Assembly: GCA_012845835.1 (NCBI GenBank)
Contig: JABAKD010000023.1
Coordinates: 18,958,691 to 19,022,690 of the forward strand
Origin: Undaria pinnatifida
Taxonomy: Eukaryota > Sar > Phaeophyceae > Laminariales > Alariaceae
Length of the DNA stretch: 64,000 nucleotides
Direction: 5' to 3'
Under the pieces are notes generated by a model that saw only the letters and a program-made list of their open reading frames with translations, ran no database searches and was not told the DNA's origin. This document shows, one piece after another, positions 41,192-54,156 of the stretch; position 1 is the stretch's first letter; each line of letters opens with the position of its first letter. The translations under genes were made by a program, and so were the position numbers.

Positions 41192-41792
41192 ATTTTTTAT
41201 CATCCCATCCATTATCTCCGCGCTATTATTTCTCCTTCTCCCTCCCTAGTCGTAGTTCACATTCAAGGTCATTAGGCGGGCTCTTCGCCCCCCTCCCCAC
41301 TACGGTACGTGCCTTCAGTTTTATATCGAGAAGAATGCAACTTCTTCCCTCGTCGACTTACATCCACTTGCAGCTACCCACGCTGCTGCATAGGCGCTCT
41401 CAGCAATTGATTTTTTTTTCTTCCTTTTTGTGCCGATAAACTCAATCGTCCGACTCACGTGGGACGCGAACTCCAGAACCGACTATTCAATAATATAGTT
41501 CGAGGGTACCAGGTATCCATTACACAGCCGGGGCGTATGCGAGATTTATGCCGAGAATTACATTATGAGCGAACCATCTTCGAACGAAGAGATAGATAAA
41601 ACCGAGAACAACAAAAATTGTTGACCGCTCGGAAGTAACGCGATGGAGGAAAGCCGACCCAGCTGTTTCGAACACTATCACCAACTATTGATGTCATCCA
41701 GTTCCTTGACCCCTCTGGGGCCTACTTGACTGTGATCCCTGGTTCGTGCAGCTGCAGAAGCAGCAAGCACTACGAGTGGTCGTAGCAGGCAC
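41192..41792. other. No recognisable gene
   Basis: Nothing recognised. GGTACCAGGTATCC near 41506 is a near-match of the GTACCAGGTAC word. Confidence 0.35.
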
Positions 41793-42215
41793 GTGTTCGT
41801 ACGTCATACACGGCGCTTCGCTCTGCGAGCGGTATTCGCCGCCCGCTACACTTGTTCAGGGCGGGCAAATATAATACAGTATTTGACGTGGACAGAGGTT
41901 CGCGATCAATTTTACGTGCATGTTAGCGACTTGAAAACGAACGCCAAGAGCTCCGCTGCCATGCTCCAGGAGGACAACCCGGACACCACGCATGAGTACA
42001 CCGTGTGTACCTGGTATATTGCTGTAGTACTTGCTATTTTACTGTCTGTCTCGGGAGTGTATAACTCCGGAGCTTTTTTTTGTCTCGACGAATTGGCACC
42101 AACGTTGGGTATGCTGGGTGTCGATGGGTGGAAAGCACACATATCGTGGAACATGTGGTTTAAGAGACGGCCGTCTTTGGTCATGAGTCACATTTTTATA
42201 TATTTCAGACTATAA
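41793..42215 (+). CDS. Hypothetical ORF with one predicted membrane segment
   Basis: A 140-codon frame with balanced composition. Residues WYIAVVLAILLSVSGVYNSG (about 75-94) form a plausible membrane helix. WTEVRDQFYVHVSDLKTNAK precedes it and KAHISWNMWFKRRPS follows. No domain is recognised, there is no second copy in the window, and no splice evidence. It may be a chance frame; it is listed because it is the best-looking non-repeat frame in the right half. Confidence 0.2.
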   Translation: MFVRHTRRFALRAVFAARYTCSGRANIIQYLTWTEVRDQFYVHVSDLKTNAKSSAAMLQEDNPDTTHEYTVCTWYIAVVLAILLSVSGVYNSGAFFCLDELAPTLGMLGVDGWKAHISWNMWFKRRPSLVMSHIFIYFRL

Positions 42216-43735
42216 ACAGTGTATTACGTCTAGATGGTGGTCTGTCACAGGGCTGAGTATCAGCGGTAATTGAGTAAAAAATCCAATTTAAGTTTTCGTG
42301 GCGTTATAACGTAACGCATGATTCAAAGAACAACAACGAAAAGGGGGAAGACAGCTTACGCAAAATACTCGTAGATGGTTTTCGGCAACACGTGTTCTTG
42401 TCGTGGGCAATGAAGAGCTGAGAGTAGTCTCAAAGGCTAGGGAAACTGCCGAAAGCGGCCGCCGAAGGAAGTCACCTGCTTTTTGGCGAGTGAGTCTATA
42501 CTATCTGATGGTACGAGTACGTGGTACATGTACAGCATATATACCCTGATGATTATAGTAAACGCCCCCCTGGCCGCTGCGATTTTGGAGGCTTGAGAAA
42601 GCGACCAAGCGTTGGCTATGTGGCCGGGGCGTATAATGCAAATACATCTCTGGCCTTTTCGCCACCCGCACCCCACATACTCAGCAACAGCAAAGCAGCA
42701 GGTCGCTCAGCACCCATGGTAGCACTGAAGATCACTCAAATTCTTGGGAAAGCTTGTGCCGTACTGGTACAGCGGCGCTCACGAGGAAGGGCACGCCGGC
42801 GCCCGCTCTCGCGCATGCTGCGCGGTTGGTGCAACGCTGACCGATCCCTAGCATTGATCATCTGAGCTTTGACCTGGGGAGTTCAATGGGACCTCAGGGG
42901 TAGCTCTCTTACTGGACAGCACCGAAGCTGAACGTGATCGTGTACACCCGCCCCCAATTCCCCCACGGTGATGTCGTGGGAAATCGTGGAGCGGCGGCTG
43001 GCCTTTGTCCGAAGCGGATATTACTGGTATACTCGTTGGGGTGGCTCCGTGTTTAATATTTTGGGCCCAATATTATTTTAAGGCATACGGTCTCGAAAAT
43101 GTTTGATTTTGTGGCGTCGGCTGATTCCGTTTGCTTCGCTGTTGCGCGTCATATGTATCTTCCAATATGTCGATGTTCCTATGCAAAGCAGCCACCTCCT
43201 TCCTGTTTCGGAAACAACTTAATTCCCCGCTCTCAAAATGTTCGGTAGCTCCGCCCCGGGGCGATTTACCCCACTTGTGTGGAAGGGGGAACGTTTACTA
43301 TATATGCCCCGTGCGCTTTTTGCTCTTTTAGTTTAATGGCACACTTTTAGTTCTGAGTATACTGGGTTTCGCACACCACGGGGTCCCGGGGAGTTTACTC
43401 CAGACGGGGCGTTCACACTACGGTAGCCTTTTACGGCACATATTATCCGGTACCAACAAACAGTAGCACTAGCAGGAACAGTATTAGTTTGGTCGGCATA
43501 ACCACAGTCGGGGCCGAGCAGGTCTGCAAACGCGACGAGGAAGTAGAGAACCGAGAGGTGGACCTCATCTCGAGGAAACACGAACAGTGCTCCAAAACAC
43601 GTTAAGTAAAAGCTGAAGTGGCTGAGGGCACAGGGCATAGAGCATTGTACATGTATTCATGTTTGTTAAAGGTGCCTGCTTTTCGACCAACACCAGCAAT
43701 TAGACCCTTTTAGCAGTACCAGCAACGCCCGCGCG
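42216..43735. other. No recognisable gene
   Basis: Only short anonymous frames. The phrase CCCCGGGGCGATTTACCCC near 43253 and the related GGGGTCCCGGGGAGTTTACTCC near 43381 are imperfect GC palindromes. Confidence 0.35.
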
Positions 43736-44140
43736 TTGATCGCCCACCTCCGCCACCGCTTGCCATGCGACTTTACATTCGCATTAAATGCATTATACGC
43801 CCGTGTCCGACACAGTGCCTTGACAGCTTCTGCGAACACATCCAGTTACCTCATGCATTTTCTCGATTATTACGTCCTTGATGAATCCTGTCCGTCCCCG
43901 CGTTGTCTTGGGGATTCCCTCCGCACGTTTCCTGACAAACACCTTCTTGCAGTTAACGACGGAAGGAGACAAATTGCTTGTCGCCACGGCGACGAAAGGA
44001 CTATGTCTTTTGCCTACGGACGACTTGGACCTGTCGAGGGCCGAAATGTTCGGCGAAACGTGAGATATATCTTGTTAGTTGGCAGTGTTCGAATTTGGAT
44101 GCAATCATGTCGATCTAGGGAAACCTTGGGTCTCACATAG
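43736..44140 (+). other. Anonymous frame, 134 codons
   Basis: Open frame with ordinary composition (SSYLMHFLDYYVLDESCPSP, SLRTFPDKHLLAV). The other plus frame (QLTTEGDKLLVATATKGL) and the minus frame (KVFVRKRAEGIPKTTRGRTG) in the same place look equally protein-like, so the coding strand cannot be decided. Possibly a decayed exon. Confidence 0.2.
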
Positions 44141-46679
44141 GATCAATTTGGCGCCGTAGGATCAGGGGTTGTGGATTTGAGCCGGCAGTCAGCCGCCTTC
44201 AGCGTTGGCCGTGATATTGCTCTATTTCGTTGCGACATTATAGTTTTCCTGCCTGCCGCGATCGCTGATCTATGTTGTTGAAGGTCGTTTGTACGGGTGG
44301 ACATGATCATGCTTGGTCAAATACAGCAGATGTGGCGATGGGTGATACACTTTCTGGAATAAACCCGTTCGGCCTGGACATGTTTTACAAATACGCGAGA
44401 CGTAGCTGCCCAATCTGGCTGTTCAATGAGCTGTGATATGGGGTAATGGTTTTGGCGACGATGTTGACAACTGATTCAGCAGATTGGTTAACAATTTTTT
44501 CACCAGATATGGAGGATGTGGCATCATTTTCATGCAACGGCGCTCACCGACCTGGTCCCCGCAAAATGTCTGCCCATTGGTTACGTAGGGAAAATGCGAA
44601 GGAGGCTGGTAGGTTCAAAACCCTATGCTTTTTTTAAATCGAGATTTCGTCACCATCATTTTTTAGTGATACGTTTTAGCTCACTGCTGTGCCGGTTCGA
44701 TGCGGACTCCGGTTCCAGAAGCTCATGCAGTGAATGAGAATATGTTGCGTGCATTGAAAGCCTGTTTATCGTGATACGTACCTGGTATGTTCTAGGCACC
44801 TGTTGTATATTTTCCGTGAGCACTCTTTTTTATGTGTTGCCTCCTGACCTGGTCTGCCTCGTTTTTGTTTTGACTTCCCCACATCGCAGGAAATCGTTCC
44901 CACACCGGCACAAGCGGATACTTGACTCACTTTTTGTGCGTTCGTCAAGGTGTCAGATGTTTGCCGCCTTCGCTAGCCTTAGCGGTAGGGCTATACCGTA
45001 CCTGGTACATGGTATGAAATAGCTCCGCGTACGTTTGATCTCCTTGACAGATTATGAGGGTGCACGTTTTGCTGTACGTTGGTTTTTATATTCACAACAG
45101 CCGCCTCCCCCTGGGCACCACTCACTTGTAACGAACGTGTGTCAACATTATTTTGAAAATTTACCCCGCTGCACCTCACTACCTTTCTAACCCACTTTGG
45201 TAGTTTTGGGATGCGAGGGACCAAGACACGATTTTGGGGAGCTGCGATTCTGGCAGATATACACGGTAGTGGAGGTGACGGCACTGGCAAACGACGCCAG
45301 ACCATCGTTGGGAACCCTTCTCGGGTGAGCGGGAAATGCCTCGCATTTTAGCTGACCCCGCGTCTTTATGATTGTCCTGTAAGCAAGCCGACCCAAGATA
45401 TTAAAATGGAACTACGTTTATCTAGGATTTCACAGTTGAAAGGGTTAACACTGTACTACTGTTTCGAGTGGCGCTTGGATTGTGTTCGTGTGTTCCCGAG
45501 AATATCTGTTTACTGGCCATCACTGAGAACGTAACATGAAAAACTATAGCACAAAGGGCTTTTCGTTGGAGTGGGTTTGACACGGAGTCGTTTCTTGTGT
45601 GCATACATTTTGTTTAGTTGACTTTGAGGTGTTTCACCAATTGGAATGCTGCAATTGGGGTAATAACCCAAAGCCAACCAAACAAATTCGTACCAAGTAA
45701 GCGCGTATTAAACGGTTTCTATTTTCTGCTGCATGGTCATATTGTCAGTATAGGCGGGTGATGCAAGGATGTGTTTCGAACCTGGCGTAGTCACCACCCG
45801 AAGCTGACATGAATAATAAACATGGCAACACAGCCGAACTTCATATTGAGTTCTCGCAGAACACCGGGGGCACCGACTGCTTCAAGGCATCCTTTGGAGG
45901 TAACTTCAGCGATTCCGTTAGGACTGTCTTTGATTAGGTGGTTGGAACTAGGCAGGGTGTTCAGAGGGTTGGGGAGTAGGTGAAGGACGTGGACGTTAAT
46001 CAGAGAAGGGCTGACATTGTGAGATCGAGTGCTTCTGAACCAAAACATATTATTGTTCATTACGGCGTACAGCAGTATGGTAAAGCAATATCTCACCAAG
46101 ATGTGCTTGCACTCACAATACCACTGTTGTACACTGCGCTACTCTGTACTGTGCTTTTGTTGCGTGTATTATTTTACCTCAGATGCACTTTGTGTCGAAT
46201 ACTCTTACTCGTAATGATTTGCTTTTTTTTAGTGATTTTTTTCATTCCCCCTTTTTCGGTTACAGTTCATGTAATTCGCTCAAGTTTTTTTTGGGTCTAA
46301 AGTCGATGACAAATCGATGACATTGACATATCTGCGGCTCACAGCAGCAATACCTGGCCCAACAAATAAACGCCAAAATGCTCCCCAACATACACGGTAA
46401 CTCAAACTTTAATACGGGGACTCTCGAGTTCACGATAGTTGGTGGCTTTTCCTAAAGCCAAGCATATTCAACGTCTTCACCTCCCGGGTGGCACTCTTAT
46501 TTATCATGTATTTACGGAGTTGTTACCCGTTGAAAAAAAGACAATTAAGGCCATAATACTATTTAAAAAGCCAAATTGGGTCCTAGTAGGGCAGCACCTA
46601 ACATTTTTGCCGATCTACGTGACGAGCGTTGTAATCCCGGAAGATTGTTTTTAAAGTTGGTATGTCGAGTTGTGGCCTG
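44141..46679. other. No recognisable gene
   Basis: No motif-bearing frame. A hydrophobic plus-strand frame (45980-46300) is Leu/Phe/Val-rich because of T-rich DNA and is not convincing. Confidence 0.35.
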
Positions 46680-47000
46680 AACTTTAGTAGTGGCGGGCGC
46701 GTCGTTTGGTCGGAAGAATACTCGTACCCCTATCCGACCCGCCCCCTGTTCGTCTCTCCTGATCAAGTTTTCCACACCGGGAGAAATCGTTTTATGTCCC
46801 CGCGGTGTCGGAGTTGTAGAGATATGAAGCATGTCTGAACCAGGGGTGGGCGCCTCATCCCCCCCGCGTGCGCCGGGGCTGGGGAGGTTGCTCCGAGGGG
46901 CAATTCCCGCCGCGCGCCCGTCGGCCCCCATTGGCCGAGGGCGGGCTGGAGGGGGGGGACTTGACCAACCGGATTGGGGCTTGGAGAACGCAAGATGAAA
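46680..47000 (-). repeat. GC-rich satellite fragment (inverted)
   Basis: Minus-strand reading gives CTCCAAGCCCCAATCCGG, CGCCCTCGGCCAATGG, GCGGGAATTGCCCCTCGGAG, TCTCTACAACTCCGACACCG and GTGTGGAAAACTTG, in the same order as the array at 49609-50850. It abuts the trinucleotide array on its head side. Confidence 0.85.
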
Positions 47001-47011
47001 CACTTTTTCTT

Positions 47012-47230
<219 letters not shown>

Positions 47231-47235
47231 TGTCT

Positions 47236-48870
47236 ATACAAAATCTGGCGCAGGACTGTCATTTTTCTTTCCGCTTCCGTGGGCTGTCGGCGGGCTGTTG
47301 GCGGGCTGTTGGCTCAACAGTCCAAAAACACGTCAGAAAAACAGCAGCCGCCTCTTTTGGTTGAACACGTTTACAGCAACTCCAGCAGGGTATAGTTGAA
47401 CAAAAAATGCCCCTAGCTAGAGCTAAGCACACTGCCGAGAGGCACAGGCCTACACACTGCTGAGAGGAGCAGACCTGCACAGCTATGTTGACACGGGCGT
47501 CTGTACAGGGCCACCAGTTCAGCACTGCTGTTGCTGTGCTACGTCAGCAGCAGCTGTCGGCAGTTGCAGCAGCAGTAATTTAGAACAATAACACGTTTTG
47601 AGCACACTGCACTGAGAGCAGGCACAGCTGCTGTAACAGGCTATATACCAAAATCTGGCGCAGGACTGTCATTTTTCTTTCCGCTTCCGTGGGCTGTCGG
47701 CGGGCTGTTGGCTCAACAGTCCAAAAACACGTCAGAAAAACAGCAGCTGCCTCTTTTGGTTGAACACGTTTACAGCAACTCCAGCAGGGTATAGTTGAAC
47801 AAAAAATGCCCCTAGCTAGAGCTAAGCACACTGCCGACAGGCACAGGCCTACACACTGCTGAGAGGAGCAGACCTGCACAGCTATGTTGACACGGGCGTC
47901 TGTACAGGGCCACCAGTTCAGCACTGCTGTTGCTGTGCTGCTGTGTTTTGCACAAAAAAAAACACGTCAGCAGCAGCTGTCGGCAGTTGCAGCAGCAGTA
48001 ATTTAGAACAATAACACGTTTTGAGCACACTGCACTGAGAGCAGGCACAGCTGCTGTAACAGGCGTCCGTACAGGAGCAGCTGGTTCTTCTGTATATCTG
48101 GGGCCGCGGGAGTGGGGCCGGGGTTGCTATTGCTGTGTCTTGCATGGGAGCTGCACCGTCAACAACAAAAAATCTTGCCGAGAGGCACAGGCCTACACAC
48201 TGCTGAGAGGAGCTGACCTGCACAGCTATGTTGACACGGGCGTCTGTACAGGGCCACCAGTTCAGCACTGCTGTTGCTGTGCTGCTGTGTTTTGCACAAA
48301 AAAAAACACGTCAGCAGCAGCTGTCGGCAGTTGCAGCAGCAGTAATTTAGAACAATAACACGTTTTGAGCACACTGCACTGAGAGCAGGCACAGCTGCTG
48401 TAACAGGCGTCCGTACAGGAGCAGCTGGTTCTTCTGTATATCTGGGGCCGCGGGAGTGGGGCCGGGGTTGCTATTGCTGTGTCTTGCATGGGAGCTGCAC
48501 CGTCATCAACAAAAAATCTTGCCGAGAGGCACAGGCCTACACACTGCTGAGAGGAGCAGACCTGCACAGCTATGTTGACACGGGCGTCTGTACAGGGCCA
48601 CCAGTTCAGCACTGCTGTTGCTGTGCTGCTGTGTTTTGCACAAAAAAAAACACGTCAGCAGCAGCTGTCGGCAGTTGCAGCAGCAGTAATTTAGAACAAT
48701 AACACGTTTTGAGCACACTGCACTGAGAGCAGGCACAGCTGCTGTAACAGGCGTCCGTACAGGAGCAGCTGGTTCTTCTGTATATCTGGGGCCGCGGGAG
48801 TGGGGCCGGGGTTGCTATTGCTGTGTCTTGCATGGGAGCTGCACCGTCAACAACAAAAAATCGCATACAT
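47236..48870. repeat. 344-bp tandem array with ~400-bp first units
   Basis: AGCTATGTTGACACGGGCG occurs at 47481, 47880, 48224 and 48568; spacings are 399, 344 and 344 bp. The last units are almost identical (for example GAGCTGACC versus GAGCAGACC, GTCAACAAC versus GTCATCAAC), so amplification is recent. CAAAATCTGGCGCAGGACTG starts the first two units only (47240, 47650). Minus-strand frames of 103-116 codons recur in each unit because units are near identical; their Cys/Ser-rich content looks non-coding. Confidence 0.93.
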
Positions 48871-49460
48871 ATGCCACAACGACAGAAGCAGTTGAACAAA
48901 AAAAAGTCATAGTTCAACAGAAAATCGTCATATGCCAGCTACGAGCACTGCTGTAAGGCACAGCTGTAAGGCACAGCTATGCGCAGCTGTGTTGACACGA
49001 GCGTCCGTACAGGAGCACCCGGTTCTGTATGCAAAATCTGGGGCCGGAACTGTTGGTGGTGTGTTTTGCAGGGGTAGCGGCCGCCGAGATACTATACGGG
49101 GTGACCATAGAAGTCCGGGTCGCTGGAACAAATTACCCACCGCCGGCTGACCCTCACCAGCCAAACATTCTCACTGTTCTTTTCCACGCCAATTCCCTTC
49201 ACTACTGCACTCTGTCACCTTCGAACGCGCACAATAATAATGATAGCGATCCATGACTGAAAACTGTTTTTCAATTATATATTTTTTTTTAGTTTAACAT
49301 AATATCGTCATACTACTTAGGGGCTGGGTGCGCCGCTTAGCAGTGTTGACACGGGCTGAACATCCGTATGCGTTCGTACAGGAAGTGGTTCGCGCTGTGT
49401 TTCGGCAGCGGGTTGTTGCGGGAAAAGAGGCGTTTCAAATCTATATCACAGTTTATTTCG

Positions 49461-49516
49461 TCTTGCATCACCCCCATCCGCTGTGCTCTCATGAGCCCAC
49501 TCCGAAGGGAGATCTT

Positions 49517-49517
<1 letters not shown>
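49461..49517 (+). repeat. Dispersed ~50-bp motif, copy next to TAA array
   Basis: CTTGCATCACCCCCATCC and CTCCGAAGGGAGATCTTG, directly followed by the TAA run, as if the motif were the 3' end of a short retroelement with a simple-repeat tail. Confidence 0.5.

Positions 49518-49597
<80 letters not shown>
49517..49597. repeat. TAA trinucleotide array
   Basis: About 27 uninterrupted TAA units. Confidence 0.98.
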
Positions 49598-49598
<1 letters not shown>

Positions 49599-49599
49599 A

Positions 49600-50850
49600 A
49601 TACGCATATGGCTTTCATCCCTGCATTTTCTGGACCCCAATCCCATTGGCCGGGGGTTCCCCCCCCACCCGCCCTCAGCCAATCGGGGGGCACGGCGCGC
49701 GCGGCGGAAGTTGCCCCTCGGGGCAACCCCACCGAGTGCCGCCGCTCCCGGTGAGGATTGTGCCCCATCCCCGGTTCAGATATCTTTCCATAGCTCTACA
49801 ACTCCGACACACCGGGGACGAAAATCGAGTTATCCGGGGTCTACACCGCGCCGCACGGTGTAGAAACCCAATTCCCACGGGCCGATCGCTGATTGGCTGC
49901 GCGCGCGGAGCGAGCGCAACCCGAGGAAGATTGGATCCCATCCCCGGTTCAAAATCCTTCCATATCTCTATAACTCCGACACCGGGGGGACGAAAATCAG
50001 GTTCTGCCGGGTCGAGACCGCCCGGCACGACGTTAAAACTCCAATCAATAGGCGTATGACTTTTATCCCTGCGTTTCTCGAACCCAATCCCAGTGGCCGA
50101 GGTTCCCCCCCCCCACCCGCACTCGGCCAATCAGGGGCAGGGGTCGCAGTGCGCGGGGCGGGACTTGCCCCCCGGGGCAACCTCCTTAGTCCCGCCGCAC
50201 CCGGGTCGGATTGGGATCCATCCCCGGTTCAGACATCCTTCCATATCTCTATAAGTCATACACACCGGGGAATTGTCAACACCGCCCCGTACGGTATGTA
50301 AACCCCAATCCTACGGGCCGATCGCTGATTGGCCGGGGCGCGTAGAGCGAGCGCAACCTCGGGAGGATAGGGCCCCGTCCCCGGTGAAGAAATCCCTCCG
50401 TATCACTGCAACTCCGATACCCCGGGGATGAAAACGAGAACCCCCTAGGTCGGCACCGCGCCGCACGATGTGGAAACCCCAATCCCGATCGCTGATTGGC
50501 TGGAGCACGTAGAGCCAGCGCGACTCGTTGAGGATAGGGCCCTATGCCCGGATCATTAATCCCTCCGCATCTCTACAACTCCAACATCCCATTAACGACA
50601 CGATGTTCTCCCGGATCGTCGCCGCCTCGCATGATGTAGAAACCCCAACGCCGGTGTCCTATTCCTGATTGGTTGTGGCTCGTACAAAAAGCCAGCGAAA
50701 CCCGGGGAGGATAGGGCCCCATCGCTGGTTCGGAACTCCTTCTATGCATCTCCAGCTCCGACAGCGGAGGGACGAACACACGAAAGCCCCCGGGTTGATA
50801 CCGCCGCGCATGGTGTGGAAGCCCAACCCAACCCCCCAAATATCGGAAAA
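49600..50850 (+). repeat. GC-rich satellite array, ~170-175-bp units
   Basis: Anchor GGTGTGGAAACCCCAATCC-like sequence recurs at about 49855, 50025, 50288, 50463, 50632 and 50808. Two longer units start with TTTATCCCTGCGTTTCTCG-type heads and carry TTGGCC...GGCCAA hairpins. Each unit has GATCGCTGATTGGCTG, GGATAGGGCCCCATC, TCTCTACAACTCCGAC and CGGGGACGAAAA. Confidence 0.9.
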
Positions 50851-52494
50851 AAGGACAAAAAAGTATTTAATTCCCTAGGTAGAACAGAAAAAGAGTCAAA
50901 GTTTAGCCAGATAGCCACTCCCACTCCAACTTCAAGATGAAAAATCGAAAATACAAGCAAGGCGGGAAAGTCGTCCAGTCCAAATGTTTTTCTGGACCAC
51001 ACGGCACAGCGGAATCTAACTGGTTAGTCCTCACTGTTTTCCCGACATGCCGCACCGGTTACTCCACGTCCCCCACTATTTTCAATATATACAAATTTTC
51101 CGAAGATGAAATTAGGAGAGGAATGCGAGGCAGAGAATAAAATGTGAACGTAGGACCTAATCACTAAACGTAAAACGTAGAAGGGAACGGTAAAACAGAA
51201 TATTTAGGGAAGAAACGCAGACTAAAAGAGAGTGACGCAAGAAGAGATTAGAACAAAAACATATATATGAGACGCAGTAATTTACTTGAGTACTACTCGT
51301 TTTAATAGAAGTAGCAGCAGTAGTAGTAGCGGTAGTAGTAGCACAACGCCCGAAACAGCAGTCACAGTCACCCATTAATGAGCAGTTCACCGCGTATCTT
51401 ACATAACAGTGGCGGGCATAGTGGCCGGTTGAATTGTGCTATTTTGCTGTGCTCTTTGTAATGCCGGCAACGAGCACGACTGGAGCTCCTCATGAAAACA
51501 AAGTGTATATCCTAGCCCTACTATCAACGGGGGTGGTGTCTTGAATGGCATTGTAGTAGTGCCGGTACATTGGGCTGGCACTAATAATATCATGGGACGC
51601 TGTTCCTCGCACAAAAAGCACATACGAAGTACACGCACGCAGTAAATCATCAGTTTCCGCTGTCCACTGCTGGCAAATATCAGGTATAGAGCTGGTTGAA
51701 TATTGCAATCCGCAAGAACCACAAACCGAACAAAAGAAAATAAATAACAGTTTTCTTTTCCCGGACACTCCCAAAATCAAATGATGAAAAAACGAAAATA
51801 GTACATTCGTTCAGTCGTGCGTACCAACAACCAAAGGCGGCAGGGTGCCTTTCCTTCTCGTACGAGGCGTGCTGCTGCTGTGCAGCACCAGGCCGAGTGC
51901 GCAGAGCAGCAGGGTCGACATGGGTGCACGAGCCTGTGCGGCCCACAGTGCTGTGTGGTGCGGAGGGATCAAGTTGCAGGCAATGATCTATTGTTTTTTT
52001 CGTCGCTGCTGCTGCTCTAAACGTACGGGGCACAAATTTTTGCCATGACTTTTTTTCCCTTTTCCTCTGGCATCTTTGTTTTTGTACGGGTTGAATAGTG
52101 CAACTGCCCTCTACAATGCCGAGAAAATACGAATGGAACTTTAATTTTCCATACAACTAACTGTAGCTCGGTCCCCAGTAATCCTTAGTAGTGTGCTGGT
52201 ATTTTGGGGTGGCACGTACCGGCACTACTGATGTTGGGAGTCCTCAACTGACTTACAAAAACACGGAACACATGAAACGCACACGCTTATCACCCACGAC
52301 AGCCAAGCAGTGGTCGGCCACAGACAGCAGTCGTATAGCAGCAAAGCAGCAGCAACAGCAGCAGCAGGCAAGCAGAGCAGGGCAACAGCTTTCTCCCTTC
52401 CTAATGTATGGCGAGGTTGGTATTGTGAGAGGTGTCTGGAGATGTCAGCTGACAAAACGTTACTGACCATGCTCGTACGTTGTCTGTCGCGTAC
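50851..52494. other. No recognisable gene
   Basis: AGT/AGC trinucleotides at 51305-51345 and scattered CAGCAG stretches (52330-52380). No motif-bearing frame on either strand. Confidence 0.35.
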
Positions 52495-52700
52495 TCAACG
52501 GGCTAGTCAGCCAGAAGGCTGCTCGTGCTAGTCGGGCCAAGGAGTCTGTGTAAACAAGAAGCTATTCGGGCCAAGAACTCCGATTGAAAGAGGCTATTCG
52601 TCTACAATGAAAGAAGCTAGTCGGCCAGAGAGGTCTGAATGAAAGAAGCTAATCGGGCCAAAAGGCCCTGTGAAAGCGAGCCCGCTTGGGCTGCTCGTAT
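52495..52700 (+). repeat. ~33-bp tandem units (GCTAGTCGGGCCAA)
   Basis: GCTAGTCAG, GCTAGTCGGG, GCTATTCGGG, GCTATTCG, GCTAGTCGG and GCTAATCGGG start successive units at 52502, 52527, 52561, 52594, 52616 and 52648. AATGAAAGAA separates most. Confidence 0.85.
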
Positions 52701-52739
52701 CGGCCACCCTACGAATGTATTCTATAAATATATCGAGCA

Positions 52740-53190
52740 CGGACCAAACGCAGCTGTTTGCTGCTGTACGTGCTGCTGTACGTCTGCAGCACATGGTGGT
52801 TGCGGCGTTGGGTGGGTGGACGAATCGGTCGGTGGGTGGCTGGGTGGGTGGACGGGTTGGTGGGTGGGTGGGTGGGTGGGTCGGTCGGGGTCGTTTTTAA
52901 GTGGGGTGGAGTGTTTTATATGATGGCCTTGTTCCTTTCTTTGGCGCAGTATGTAGTTTCTCCGGTATACCGCCCTACTCTGGAGGTGTTCGAGTACGAA
53001 CCAACGCATCTGTTTGCTGTTGTACGTACTGCTGTACTGCTGTGGCACATGGCAGGTGGCTTGGTTGGTCGCTTGGTTGATGGGTGGGTGTGTCGTGTGG
53101 CACGTTGGTGGGTGTTTTCGTGCGTGTTGGGGGTGGCCCTGTTATTTATTTTTTTGGTAGCAATAATTTGTTTTTCTTCTTTAATGTGTT
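52740..53190 (+). repeat. GGTGGGT-rich dispersed repeat, second locus
   Basis: Two units: 52740-52920 and 52990-53190. Both have a CAGCTGTTTGCTGCTGTACG- or CATCTGTTTGCTGTTGTACG-like start, a G-run block (strongest at 52815-52892), and the second ends with GTGTTTTCGTGCGTGTTG and GGCCCTGTTATTT, as at 25385-25420. The G block is a strong quadruplex candidate. Confidence 0.78.
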
Positions 53191-53524
53191 GTTGTTGTTC
53201 TCGCATTAACTCGCATAATCAAGTCCGTGGTCACAAGACAGGCTCCAGTCACTCTGGAGCTGAGGAATACCCCAGAGGGAAAAATAAACACAAACGAACC
53301 AAACGTGATACACGCATATATCACAGTTGACGCAATTCATGTCTCCACCAGAAACATATAAAAAGTGAATTCGGGAGTCAGCTTACGATGTGCCAGGTCC
53401 ATACTGGTGCATACGTCTCACTACTCGTGCCTGGAAAAACCGACTATACCGCCTGCCACCCAAGAAAGACTACCACGTATATATTGCACGTACCTATCAC
53501 TACGCATACGCACGACAGACGCAA

Positions 53525-53695
53525 GCCAATTGGAAAAAAAGAAACAGAAAAGAAAAGAAGATAAAGGAAATAAAAGACAAGAAAGCGAGAAACGAAAAAG
53601 GAGAGGAAAGAAAAGAAAAGACAAGAAAAGCAAGAAAAGACCAAACAAGAATATGAAGCCAGGAAAGGAAAAGAGAAGAAAATAATGTCATACCA
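53525..53695 (-). repeat. Polypurine tract of LINE 3' UTR
   Basis: AAAGAAAAG-type repeats on the plus strand (TTTTC on the LINE sense strand). Counterpart at 2750-2880. A 25-bp piece (AGAAGAGAAGAAAATAATGT...) is duplicated at about 53670 and 53698. Confidence 0.9.
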
Positions 53696-53924
53696 GCAGA
53701 AGAGAAGAAAATAATGTCATACCAGCAGACCCTAGAAACTGACTAAAAACGGCATTGGGCTCATAAAGGGTATCAAGTGCATCATTAATGGCACTGGGGA
53801 GAGAACACAACATGGCGAAGAAGTCAGGGCGGTCGTACGCTATCTTGTGACGGTCATTGGAAGGCCCACAAATTTCAAGACGATGATGGCCAAACCCAGA
53901 TTTCAGTCTCTTGGGCATGACGTC

Positions 53925-54156
53925 CCCCCTTCCCTCCCCCCCTCGCCCCCTTCTCGCCTCCCCCCATTCCCGCCTCCCCCCGCCCCCCCCCCCCTCTCCT
54001 CTTCCCCCCCTCCCCCCTCCCCCCGGCCGCGTAGAGATGCCGACGGTGGATGGCGCTGCCGCAGCCTCTGCGCGTCGCTCTGCAGCTTTGCGTCTCTCCG
54101 TCTCATGCCAATTCGGCATGAACAACTCGCCTCCCTCCTCTACTCGTCGAAGCCAT
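53925..54156 (-). pseudogene. LINE ORF C-terminal end
   Basis: NWHETERRKAAERRAEAAAA and APSTVGISTRP followed by a Gly/Arg-rich region; matches 2400-2555. It is separated from the rest of the ORF by the inverted duplication. Confidence 0.65.

Noticed and set aside
43793-43987. Basic minus-strand frame resembling a ribosomal or DNA-binding protein
   Set aside because: The opposite strand looks equally coding and I recognise no family.
44141-44200. tRNA-like B box (GGATTTGAGCC)
   Set aside because: No A box at a workable distance and no cloverleaf pairing.
47580-48917. Repeated 103-116-codon minus-strand frames starting MLNWWPC or similar
   Set aside because: They recur only because the 344-bp units are near identical; composition is Cys/Ser-rich and no independent copy exists.
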